From contig OZ014425.1 in NCBI GenBank assembly GCA_963965975.1, forward strand, positions 2,803,501-2,867,500: a stretch of DNA of 64,000 nt. The letters run 5' to 3'. Of this stretch, positions 1 to 10,803 are shown piece by piece. The position numbers and the translations under genes were made by a program. The notes under the pieces are model-generated. The model worked only from the letters and a program-made list of their open reading frames with translations, did no database searches and was not told where the DNA came from. Source of the stretch: Xestospongia bergquistia. Lineage: Eukaryota > Porifera > Demospongiae > Haplosclerida > Petrosiidae. Each line of letters opens with the position of its first letter. Positions within the stretch are counted from its first letter, which is position 1.

Positions 1-1792
1 ATAAATTTCTCTCAATAGTCTAAACCTTCTAAAGTCATTAACTTAAAGACTTTAGAGCGTTAATGCACACTAGCTGACTTAACTGTTAATAGCTATTTAC
101 TTAGTTAGTGCCATAAAGTCCGTTAGACTGAGCAGTTTACATTATAAACTTCTCTCAATAGTCTAAACCTTCTAAAGTCTTTAACTTAAAGACTTTAGAG
201 CGTTAACGCAAACTAACTTACTAAACTGTTAATAGCTGTTTATTTAGTTAGTGCCATAAAGTCCTTTAGACTGAGCAGTTTACTTTATAAACTTCTCTCA
301 ATAGTCTAACCCTTCTAAAGTCTTTAACTTAAACACTTTAAAGCGTTAATGCAAAATAACTTACTAAACTGTTAATAGCTGTTTATTTAGTTAGTGCCAT
401 AAAGTTCTTTAGACTTTAGCAGTTTACTTTATAAAAACCTCTCAATAGTCTAAACCTTCTAAAGTCTTTAACTTAAAGACTTTAGAGCGTTAATGCAAAC
501 TAACTTACTAAACTGTCAATAACTGCTTATTATTTAGTGCCATAAAGTCCTTTAGACTGAGCAGTTTACTTTATAAAATTCTCTCAATAGTCTAATCTTT
601 CTAAAGTCTTTAACTTAAAGACTTTAGAGCGTTAATGCAAACTAACTTACTAAACTGTTAATAGCTGTTTATTTAGTTAGTGCCATAAAGTCCTTTAGAC
701 TGAGCAGTTTAGTTTATAAAAATCTCTCAATAGTCTAAACCTTCTAAAGTCTTTAACTTAAAGACTTTATAGCGTTAATGCAAACAAACATATTAAACTC
801 TTAATAGCTTTTTATTTATTTATTGCCATAAAGTCCTGTATACTGAGCAGTTTATTTTATAAACTTCTCTCAGTAGCCTAAACCATTTCATGAAATCTCT
901 CAATAGTCTAAACCTTCTAAAGTCTTTAACATAAACACTTTAAAGCGTTAATGCAAAATAACTTACTAAACTGTTAATAGCTGTTTATTTAGTTAGTGCC
1001 ATAAAGTCCTTTAGACTAAGCAGTTTACTTTATAAACTTCTCTCAATAGTCTAAACCTTCTAAAGTCTTTAACTTAAAGACTTTAGAGCGTTAATGCGAA
1101 CTAACTTACTAAACCGTTAATAGCTGTTTATTTAGTTAGTGCCATAAAGTCTTATAGACTGAGCAGTTTACTTTATAAAATTCTCTCAATGGTCTCAACA
1201 TTCTAAAGAGTCTAACATAAAGACTTTAGAGCGTTAATGCAAACTAACTTACTAAACTGTTAATAGCTGTTTATTTAGTTAGTGCCATAAAGTCCTTTAG
1301 ACTGAGCAGTTTATATTATAAACTATTTTAATAGTCTAAACCTTCTAAATTGTCTACTGTAAAGACTTTAGAGCGTTAATGCAAACTAACTTTCTAAACT
1401 GTTAATAGCTGTTTATTTAGTTAGTGCCATAAACTCCTTTAGACTGATCAGTTTACTTTATAAATTTCTCTCAATAGTCTAAACCTTCTAAAGTCATTAA
1501 CTTAAAGACTTTAGAGCGTTAATGCACACTAGCTGACTTAACTGTTAATAGCTATTTACTTAGTTAGTGCCATAAAGTCCGTTAGACTGAGCAGTTTACA
1601 TTATAAACTTCTCTCAATAGTCTAAACCTTCTAAAGTCTTTAACTTAAAGACTTTAGAGCGTTAACGCAAACTAACTTACTAAACTGTTAATAGCTGTTT
1701 ATTTAGTTAGTGCCATAAAGTCCTTTAGACTGAGCAGTTTACTTTATAAACTTCTCTCAATAGTCTAACCCTTCTAAAGTCTTTAACTTAAA
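1..1792. repeat. 1,459-bp tandem duplication at the left edge of the window
   Basis: Bases 1-333 are repeated, identically as far as read, at 1,460-1,792, including private variants such as GCACACTAGCTGACTT and GCGTTAACGC. The two then part (AAACACTTT against AAAGACTTT). Since the window begins inside the first copy, its true start is not visible. The same variant series occurs again near 30,917 and 36,984, so this block belongs to the family of the larger 6.2-kb duplication. Confidence 0.85.
862..905. repeat. Partial monomer with a private TTTCATGAAA insertion
   Basis: A monomer starts (CTTCTCTCAGTAGCCTAAACC), runs into ATTTCATGAAA and then restarts with TCTCTCAATAG, adding about 31 bases. 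TTTCATGAAA is itself a perfect palindrome. The same structure is found at about 30,179-30,212 and 36,390-36,422, so it is a useful tag for the three related array blocks. Confidence 0.8.
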
Positions 1793-2924
1793 GACTTTAG
1801 AGCGTTAATGCAAACAAACTTACTAAACTGTTAATAGCTGTTTGTTTAGTTAGTGCCATTAAGTACTTTAGACTGAGCAGTTTACTTTATAAAAATCTCT
1901 CAATAATCTAAACCTTCTAATGTCTTTAACTTAAAGACTTTAGAGCGTTAATGCAAACTAACTTACTAAACTGTTGATAGCTGTTTATTTAGTTAGTGCC
2001 ATAAAGTCCTTTAGACTGAGCAGTTTACTTTATAAAATTCTCTCAATAGTCTAAACATTCTAAAGTCTTTAACTTAAAGACTTTAGAGCGTTAATGCAAA
2101 CTAACTTACTAAACTGTTAATAGCTGTTTCTTTAGTTAGTGCCATAAAGTCCTTTAGACTGAGCAGTTTACTTTATAAAAGTCTCTCAATAGTCTAAACC
2201 TTCTAAAGTCTTTAACTTAAAGACTTTAGAGCGTTAATGCAAACTAACTTACTAAACTGTTCATAGCTGTTTCTTTAGTTAGTGCCATAAAGTCCTTTAG
2301 ACTGAGCAGTTTACTTTATAAAAGTCTCTCAATAGTCTAAACCTTCTAAAGTCTTTAACTTAAAGACTTTAGAGCGTTAATGCAAACTAACTTACTAAAC
2401 TGTTAATAGCTGTTTCTTTAGTTAGTGCCATAAAGTCCTTTAGACTGAGCAGTTTACTTTATAAAAGTCTCTCAATAGTCTAAACCTTCTAAAGTCTTTA
2501 ACTTAAAGACTTTAGAGCGTTAATGCAAACAAACTTATTAAACTCTTAATAGCTGTTTATTTAGTTATTGCCATAAAGTCCTGTAGACTGAGCAGTTTAT
2601 TTTATAAACTTCTCTCAATAGTCTAAACCTTCTAAAGTCTCTACCTTAAAGACTTTAAAGCGTTAATCTAAACTAATTTACTAAACTTTTAATAGCTGTT
2701 TATTTACTTAGTGCCATAAAGTCCTTTAGACTGAGCAGTTTACTTTATAAACTTTATAAAATTCTCTCAATAGTCTAAACATTCTAAAGTCTCTAACTTA
2801 AAGACTTTAGAGGTTAATGCAAACTAACTTACTAAACTGTTAATAGCTATTTATTTACTTAGTGCCATAAAGTCCTTTAGACTGAGCAGTTTACTTTATA
2901 AACTTCTCTCAATAGTCTAAACCT

Positions 2925-2953
2925 TCTAAAGTCTTTAACTTAAAGACTTTAGA
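2925..2953. repeat. 29-bp palindrome present in nearly every monomer (reference copy)
   Basis: Left arm TCTAAAGTCTTTAA, one central C, right arm TTAAAGACTTTAGA: the arms are exact reverse complements over 14 bases. Each arm contains its own smaller dyad, TAAAG-T-CTTTA and TAAAG-A-CTTTA, 14 bases apart. The same element recurs in almost all copies of the array, often with one or two arm mismatches. It could extrude as a cruciform or be a double site for a dimeric DNA-binding protein; neither is shown by sequence alone. Confidence 0.9.
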
Positions 2954-2965
2954 GCGTTAATGCAA

Positions 2966-3006
2966 ACTAACTTACTAAACTGTTAATAGCTGTTTATTTA
3001 GTTAGT
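2966..3006. repeat. Second, imperfect 41-bp dyad of the monomer (reference copy)
   Basis: The left arm ACTAACTTACTAAAC pairs with the right arm GTTTATTTAGTTAGT at 13 of 15 positions around an 11-base centre (TGTTAATAGCT). It lies immediately downstream of the CpG and is repeated at the same place in other monomers. A third TAAAG-TC-CTTTA box follows at 3,011-3,022. Confidence 0.8.
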
Positions 3007-3030
3007 GCCATAAAGTCCTTTAGACTGAGC

Positions 3031-3047
3031 AGTTTACTTTATAAACT
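3031..3047. repeat. Small dyad spanning the monomer-monomer junction (reference copy)
   Basis: AGTTTA, a 5-base spacer CTTTA, then TAAACT are exact reverse complements. The element is formed by the last 15 bases of one monomer and the first two of the next. It varies more than the main palindrome: many copies have AGTTTATTTTATAAACT or end in TATAAAA, which shortens one arm. Confidence 0.7.
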
Positions 3048-6000
3048 TCTCTCAATAGTCTAAACCTTCTAAAGTCTTTAACTTAAAGACTTTAGAGCGT
3101 TAATGCAAACTAACTTACTAAACTGTTAATAGCTGTTTATTTAGTTAGTGCCATAAAGTCCTTTAGACTGAGCAGTTTATTTTATAAACTTCTCTTAATA
3201 GTCTAAACCTTCTAAAGTGTCTAACATAAAGACTTTAGAGCGTTAATGCAAACTAACTTACTAAACTGTTAATAGCTGTTTATTTAGTTAGTGCCATAAA
3301 GACCTTTAGACTGAGCAGTTTACTTTACACAAAGTTCTCTCAATAGTCTAAACCTTCTAAAGTCTTTAACTTAAAGACTTTAGAGCGTTAATGCAAACTA
3401 ACTTACGAAACTGTTAATAGCTGTTTATTTAGTTAGTGCCATAAAGTCCTTTAGACTGAGCCGTTTACTTTATAAACTTCTCTCAATAGTCTAAACCTTC
3501 TGAAGTCTTTAACTTAAAGACTTTAGAGCGTTAACGCAAACTAACTTGCTAAAGTGTTAATAGCTGTTTATTTAGTTAGTGCCATAAAGTCCTTTAGACT
3601 GAGCAGTTTACTTTATAAACTTTATAAAATTCTCTCAATAGTCTAAACATTCTAAAGTCTCTAACTTAAAGACTTTAGAGGTTAATGCAAACTAACTTAC
3701 TAAACTGTTAATAGCTATTTATTTACTTAGTGCCATAAAGTCCTTTAGACTGAGCAGTTTACTTTATAAACTTCTCTCAATAGTCTAAACCTTCTAAAGT
3801 CTTTAACTTAAAGACTTTAGAGCGTTAATGCAAACTAACTTACTAAACTGTTAATAGCTGTTTATTTAGTTAGTGCCATAAAGTCCTTTAGACTGAGCAG
3901 TTTACTTTATAAACTTCTCTCAATAGTCTAAACCTTCTAAAGTCTTTAACTTAAAGACTTTAGAGCGTTAATGCAAACTAACTTACTAAACTGTTAATAG
4001 CTGTTTATTTAGTTAGTGCCATAAAGTCCTTTAGACTGAGCAGTTTATTTTATAAACTTCTCTTAATAGTCTAAACCTTCTAAAGTGTCTAACATAAAGA
4101 CTTTAGAGCGTTAATGCAAACTAACTTACTAAACTGTTAATAGCTGTTTATTTAGTTAGTGCCATAAAGACCTTTAGACTGAGCAGTTTACTTTACACAA
4201 AGTTCTCTCAATAGTCTAAACCTTCTAAAGTCTTTAACTTAAAGACTTTAGAGCGTTAATGCAAACTAACTTACGAAACTGTTAATAGCTGTTTATTTAG
4301 TTAGTGCCATAAAGTCCTTTAGACTGAGCCGTTTACTTTATAAACTTCTCTCAATAGTCTAAACCTTCTGAAGTCTTTAACTTAAAGACTTTAGAGCGTT
4401 AACGCAAACTAACTTGCTAAAGTGTTAATAGCTGTTTATTTAGTTAGTGCCATAAAGTCCTTTAGACTGAGCAGGTTACTTTATAAAATTCTCTCAATAG
4501 TCTAAACCTTCTAAAGTCTTTAACTTAAAGACTTTAGAGCGTTAATGCAAACTAACTTACTAAACGGTTAATAGCTGTTTATTTAGTTAGTGCCATAAAG
4601 TCCTTTAGACTGAGCAGTTTATTTTATAAACTTCTCTTAATAGTCTAAACCTTCTAAAGTGTCTAACATAAAGACTTTAGAGCGTTAATGCAAACTAACT
4701 TACTAAACTGTTAATAGCTGTTTATTTAGTTAGTGCCATAAAGACCTTTAGACTGAGCAGTTTACTTTATAAAGTTCTCTCAATAGTCTAAACCTTCTAA
4801 AGTCTTTAACTTAAAGACTTTAGAGCGTTAATGCAAACTAACTTACTAAACGGTTAATAGCTGTTTATTTAGTTAGTGCCATAAAGTCCTTTAGACTGAG
4901 CAGTTTACTTTATAAACTTCTCTAAATAGTCTAAACCTTCTAAAGTCTTTAACTTTTAGAGCGTTAATGCAAACTAACTTACTAAACTGTTAATAGCTGC
5001 TTATTTAGTTAGTGCCATAAAGTCCTATAGACTGAGCAGTTACTTTATAAAATTCTCTCAATAGTCTAAACCTTCTAAAGTCTTTAACTTAAAGACTTTA
5101 GAGCGTTAATGCAAACTAACTTACTAAACTGTTAATAGCTCTTTATTTAGTTAGTGCCATAAAGTCCTTTAGACTGAGCAGTTTACTTTATAAACTTCTC
5201 TCAATAGTCTAAACCTTCTAAAATCTTTAACTTAAAGACTTTAGAGCGTTAATGCAAACTAACTTACTAAACTGTTAATAGCTGTTTATTTACTTAGTGC
5301 CGTAAAGTCCTTTAGACTGAGCAGTTTACTTTATAAACTTCTCGCAATAGTCTAAACCTTCTAAAGTCGTTAACTTAAAGACTTTAGAGCGTTAATGCAA
5401 ACTAACTTACTAAACTGTTAATAGCTGTTTATTTAGTTAGTGCCATAAAGTCCAATAGACTGAGCAGTTTACTTTATAAAAATCTCTCAATAGTCTAAAC
5501 CTTCTAAAGTCTTTTACTTAAAGACTTTAGTGCGTTAATGCAAACTAACTTACTAAACTGTTAATAGCTGTTTATTTACTTAGTGCCGTAAAGTCCTTTA
5601 GACTGAGCAGTTTACTTTATAAACTTCTCTCAATAGTCTAAACCTTCTAAAGTCGTTAACTTAAAGACTTTAGAGCGTTAATGCAAACTAACTTACTAAA
5701 CTGTTAATAGCTGTTTATTTACTTAGTGCCATAAAGTCCTTTAAATTGAGCTGTTTACTTTACAAAGTTATCTCAATAGTCTAAACCTTCTAAAGTCTTT
5801 AACTAAAAGACTTTAGAGCGTTAATGCAAACTAACTTACTAAACTGTTAATAGCTGTTTGTTTAGTTAGTGCCATAAAGTCTTTTAGACTGAGCAGTTTA
5901 CATTATAAACTTCTCTCAATAGTCTAAACCTTCTAAAGTCTTTAACTTAAAGACTTTAGAGCGTTAATACAAACAAACTTACTAAACTGTTAATAGCTGT

Positions 6001-6515
6001 TTATTTAGTGAGTGCCATAAGGTCCTGTAGACTGAGGAGTTTATTTTATAAACTTCTCTCAATAGTCTAAACCTTCTAAAGTCTCTAACTTAAAGACTTT
6101 AGGGCGTTAATGCAAACTAACTTACTAAACTGTTAATAGCTGTTTATTTACTTAGTGCTATAAAGTCCTTTAGACTGAGCAGTTTACTTTATAAACTTCT
6201 CACAATAGTCTAAACCTTCTAAAGTCTTTAACTTAAAGACTTTAGAGCGTTAATGCAAACTAACTTACTAAACTGTTAATAGCTGTTTATTTAGTTAGTG
6301 CCATAAAGTCCTTTAGACTGAGCAGTTTATTTTATAAAATTCTCTCAATAATCTAAACCTTCTAAAGTCTTTAACTTAAAGGCTTTAGAGCGTTAATGCA
6401 AACTAACTTACTAAACTGTTAATAGCTGTTTATTTAGTTAGTGCCATAAAGTCCTTTAGACTGAGCAGTTTACTTTATAAACTTTTCTCAATAGTCTAAA
6501 CCTTCTAAAGTCTTT

Positions 6516-9500
6516 AACTTAAAGACTTTAAAGCGTTAATGCAAACTAACTTACTAAATTGTGAATAGCTGTTTATTTAGTTAGTGCCATAAAGTCCTAT
6601 AGACTGAGCAGTTTACTTTATCAAAATCTCTCAATAGTCTAAACCTTCTAAAGTCTTTTACTTAAAGACTTTAGAGAGTTAATGCAAACTAACTTACTAA
6701 ACTGTTAATAGCTGTTAATTTAGATAGTGCCGTAAAGTCCTTTAGACTGAGCAGATTATTTTATAAACTTCTCTCAATAGTCTAAGCCTTCTAAAGTCTT
6801 TAACTTGAAGACTTTAGGGATTTAATGCAAACTAACTTACTAAACTGTTAATAGCTGTTTATTTACTTAGTGCCATAAAGTCCTTTAGACTGAGCTGTTT
6901 ACTTTACAAAGTTCTCTCAATAGTCTAAACTTTCTAAAGTCTTTAACTTAAAGACTTTAGAGCGTTAATGCAAACTAACTTACTAAACTGTTAATAGCTG
7001 TTTATTTAGTTAGTGCCATAAAGTCCTTTAGACTGAGCAGTTTATTTTATAAACTTCTCTTAATAGTCTAAACCTTCTAAAGTGTCTAACATAAAGACTT
7101 TAGAGCGTTAATGCAAAATAACTTACTAAACTGTTAATAGCTGTTTATTTAGTTAGTGCCATAAAGACCTTTAGACTGAGCAGTTTACTTTATAAAGTTC
7201 TCTCAATAGTCTAAACCTTCTAAAGTCTTTAACTTAAAGACTTTAGAGCGTTAATGCAAACTAACTTACTAAACTGTTAATAGCTGTTTATTTAGTTAGT
7301 GCCATAAAGTCCTATAGACTGAGCAGTTTACTTTATAAACTTCTCTCAATAGTCTAAACCTTCTAAAGTCTTTAACTTAAAGACTTTGGAGCGTTAATGC
7401 AAACTAACTTACTAAACTGTTAATAGCTGTTTATTTAGTTAGTGCCATAAAGTCCTTTAGACTGAGCAGTTTACTTTATAAAAATCTCTCAATAGTCTAA
7501 ACCTTCTAAAGTCTATAACTTAAAGACTTTAGAGCGTTAATACAAACAATCTTACTAAACTGTTAATATCTGTTTATTTAGTTAGTGCCATAAAGTCCTG
7601 TAGACTGAGTACTTTATTTTATAAACTTCTCTCAATAGTCTAAACCTTCTAAAGTCTCTAACTTAAAGACTTTAGAGGTTAATGAAAACTAACTTACTAA
7701 ACTGTTAATAGCTGTTTATTTACTTAGTGCCATAAAGTCCTTTAGACTGAGTAGTTTACTTTATAAACTTCTCTCAATAGTCTAAACCTTCTAAAGTCGT
7801 TAACTTAAAGACTTTATAGCGTTAATGCAAACTAACTTACTAAACTGTTAATAGCTGTTTATTTAGTTAGTGCCATAAAGTCCTATAGACTGAGCAGTTT
7901 ACTTTATAAAAATCTCTCAATAGTCTAAACCTTCTAAAGTCCTTTACTTAAAGACTTTAGAGCGTTAATGCAAACTAACTTACTAAACTGTTAATAGCTC
8001 TTTATTTAGTTAGAGCCATAAAGTCCTTTAGACTGAGCAGATTATTTTATAAACATCTCTCAATAGTCTAAACCTTCTAAAGTCTTTAACTTGAAGACTT
8101 TAGAGCGTTAATGCAAACTAACTTACTAAACTGTTAATAGCTGTTTATTTACTTAGTGCCATAAAGTCCTTTAGACTGAGCTGTTTACTTTACAAAGTTC
8201 TCTCAATAGTCTAAACCTTCTAAAGTCTTTAACTAAAAGCCTTTAGAGCGTTAATGCAAACTAACTTACTAAACTGTTAATAGCTGTTTGTTTAGTTAGT
8301 GCCATAAAGTCTTTTAGACTGAGCAGTTTACATTATAAACTTCTCTCAATAGTCTAAACCTTCTAAAGTCTTTAAGTTAAAGACTTTAGAGCGTTAATGC
8401 AAACTAACTTACTAAACTGTTAATAGCTGTTTATTTAGTTAGTGCCATAAAGTCCTATAGATTGAGCAGTTTACTTTATAAAAATCTCTCAATAGTCTAA
8501 ACCTTCTAAAGTCTATAACTTAAAGACTTTAGAGCGTTAATAGAAACAAACTTACTAAACTGTTAATAGCTGTTTATTTAGTGAGTGCCATAAGGTCCTG
8601 TAGACTGAGGAGTTTATTTTATAAACTTCTCTCAATAGTCTAAACTTTATAAAGTCTCTAACTTAAAGACTTTAAAGCGTTAATGCAAACTAACTTACTA
8701 AATTGTGAATAGCTGTTTATTTAGTTAGTGCCATAAAGTCCTATAGACTGAGCAGTTTACTTTATCAAAATCTCTCAATAGTCTAAACCTTCTAAAGTCT
8801 TTTACTTAAAGACTTTAGAGAGTTAATGCAAACTAACTTACTAAACTGTTAATAGCTGTTAATTTAGATAGTGCCGTAAAGTCCTTTAGACTGAGCAGAT
8901 TATTTTATAAACTTCTCTCAATAGTCTAAGCCTTCTAAAGTCTTTAACTTGAAGACTTTAGGGATTTAATGCAAACTAACTTACTAAACTGTTAATAGCT
9001 GTTTATTTACTTAGTGCCATAAAGTCCTTTAGACTGAGCTGTTTACTTTACAAAGTTCTCTCAATAGTCTAAACTTTCTAAAGTCTTTAACTTAAAGACT
9101 TTAGAGCGTTAATGCAAACTAACTTACTAAACTGTTAATAGCTGTTTATTTAGTTAGTGCCATAAAGTCCTTTAGACTGAGCAGTTTATTTTATAAACTT
9201 CTCTTAATAGTCTAAACCTTCTAAAGTGTCTAACATAAAGACTTTAGAGCGTTAATGCAAAATAACTTACTAAACTGTTAATAGCTGTTTATTTAGTTAG
9301 TGCCATAAAGACCTTTAGACTGAGCAGTTTACTTTATAAAGTTCTCTCAATAGTCTAAACCTTCTAAAGTCTTTAACTTAAAGACTTTAGAGCGTTAATG
9401 CAAACTAACTTACTAAACTGTTAATAGCTGTTTATTTAGTTAGTGCCATAAAGTCCTATAGACTGAGCAGTTTACTTTATAAACTTCTCTCAATAGTCTA

Positions 9501-10803
9501 AACCTTCTAAAGTCTTTAACTTAAAGACTTTGGAGCGTTAATGCAAACTAACTTACTAAACTGTTAATAGCTGTTTATTTAGTTAGTGCCATAAAGTCCT
9601 TTAGACTGAGCAGTTTACTTTATAAAAATCTCTCAATAGTCTAAACCTTCTAAAGTCTATAACTTAAAGACTTTAGAGCGTTAATACAAACAATCTTACT
9701 AAACTGTTAATATCTGTTTATTTAGTTAGTGCCATAAAGTCCTGTAGACTGAGTACTTTATTTTATAAACTTCTCTCAATAGTCTAAACCTTCTAAAGTC
9801 TCTAACTTAAAGACTTTAGAGGTTAATGAAAACTAACTTACTAAACTGTTAATAGCTGTTTATTTACTTAGTGCCATAAAGTCCTTTAGACTGAGTAGTT
9901 TACTTTATAAACTTCTCTCAATAGTCTAAACCTTCTAAAGTCGTTAACTTAAAGACTTTATAGCGTTAATGCAAACTAACTTACTAAACTGTTAATAGCT
10001 GTTTATTTAGTTAGTGCCATAAAGTCCTATAGACTGAGCAGTTTACTTTATAAAAATCTCTCAATAGTCTAAACCTTCTAAAGTCCTTTACTTAAAGACT
10101 TTAGAGCGTTAATGCAAACTAACTTACTAAACTGTTAATAGCTCTTTATTTAGTTAGAGCCATAAAGTCCTTTAGACTGAGCAGATTATTTTATAAACAT
10201 CTCTCAATAGTCTAAACCTTCTAAAGTCTTTAACTTGAAGACTTTAGAGCGTTAATGCAAACTAACTTACTAAACTGTTAATAGCTGTTTATTTACTTAG
10301 TGCCATAAAGTCCTTTAGACTGAGCTGTTTACTTTACAAAGTTCTCTCAATAGTCTAAACCTTCTAAAGTCTTTAACTAAAAGCCTTTAGAGCGTTAATG
10401 CAAACTAACTTACTAAACTGTTAATAGCTGTTTGTTTAGTTAGTGCCATAAAGTCTTTTAGACTGAGCAGTTTACATTATAAACTTCTCTCAATAGTCTA
10501 AACCTTCTAAAGTCTTTAAGTTAAAGACTTTAGAGCGTTAATGCAAACTAACTTACTAAACTGTTAATAGCTGTTTATTTAGTTAGTGCCATAAAGTCCT
10601 ATAGATTGAGCAGTTTACTTTATAAAAATCTCTCAATAGTCTAAACCTTCTAAAGTCTATAACTTAAAGACTTTAGAGCGTTAATAGAAACAAACTTACT
10701 AAACTGTTAATAGCTGTTTATTTAGTGAGTGCCATAAGGTCCTGTAGACTGAGGAGTTTATTTTATAAACTTCTCTCAATAGTCTAAACTTTATAAAGTC
10801 TCT
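6516..10803. repeat. 2,144-bp tandem duplication (fifteen monomers)
   Basis: The private variant GTGAATAGCT is at 6,561 and 8,705, and the end marker CTTTATAAAGTCTC is at 8,645 and 10,789; both give an offset of 2,144. Copies run from about 6,516 to 8,659 and 8,660 to 10,803 and carry the same ordered series of variants (TTTATCAAAATC, AAGCCTTCTAAAG, GGGATTTAATGC and others). A shorter part of the series appears again near 11,760-12,060. Confidence 0.88.

Larger units (their letters stand above)
2903..3045 (+). repeat. Reference copy of the satellite monomer (matches consensus)
   Basis: This copy was used as the reference monomer. It begins with CTTCTCTCAATAG and ends with CTTTATAAA, and the next copy (3,046-3,188) differs at one base. 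Monomer coordinates used in the other entries count from its first base: main palindrome 23-51, CpG 53-54, second dyad 64-104, third TAAAG/CTTTA box 109-120, junction dyad 129 to base 2 of the next copy. The phase is arbitrary because the array is circularly permutable. Confidence 0.95.
2741..4476. repeat. 868-bp tandem duplication (six monomers)
   Basis: The unusual run TACTTTATAAACTTTATAAAA starts at 2,741 and again at 3,609. A second private marker, TACTTTACACAAAG, lies at 3,321 and 4,189. Both give an offset of 868 bases, which is six monomers plus a 10-base insertion (a duplicated ACTTTATAAA) at the unit start. The copies look nearly identical, which suggests a recent event. Confidence 0.85.
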
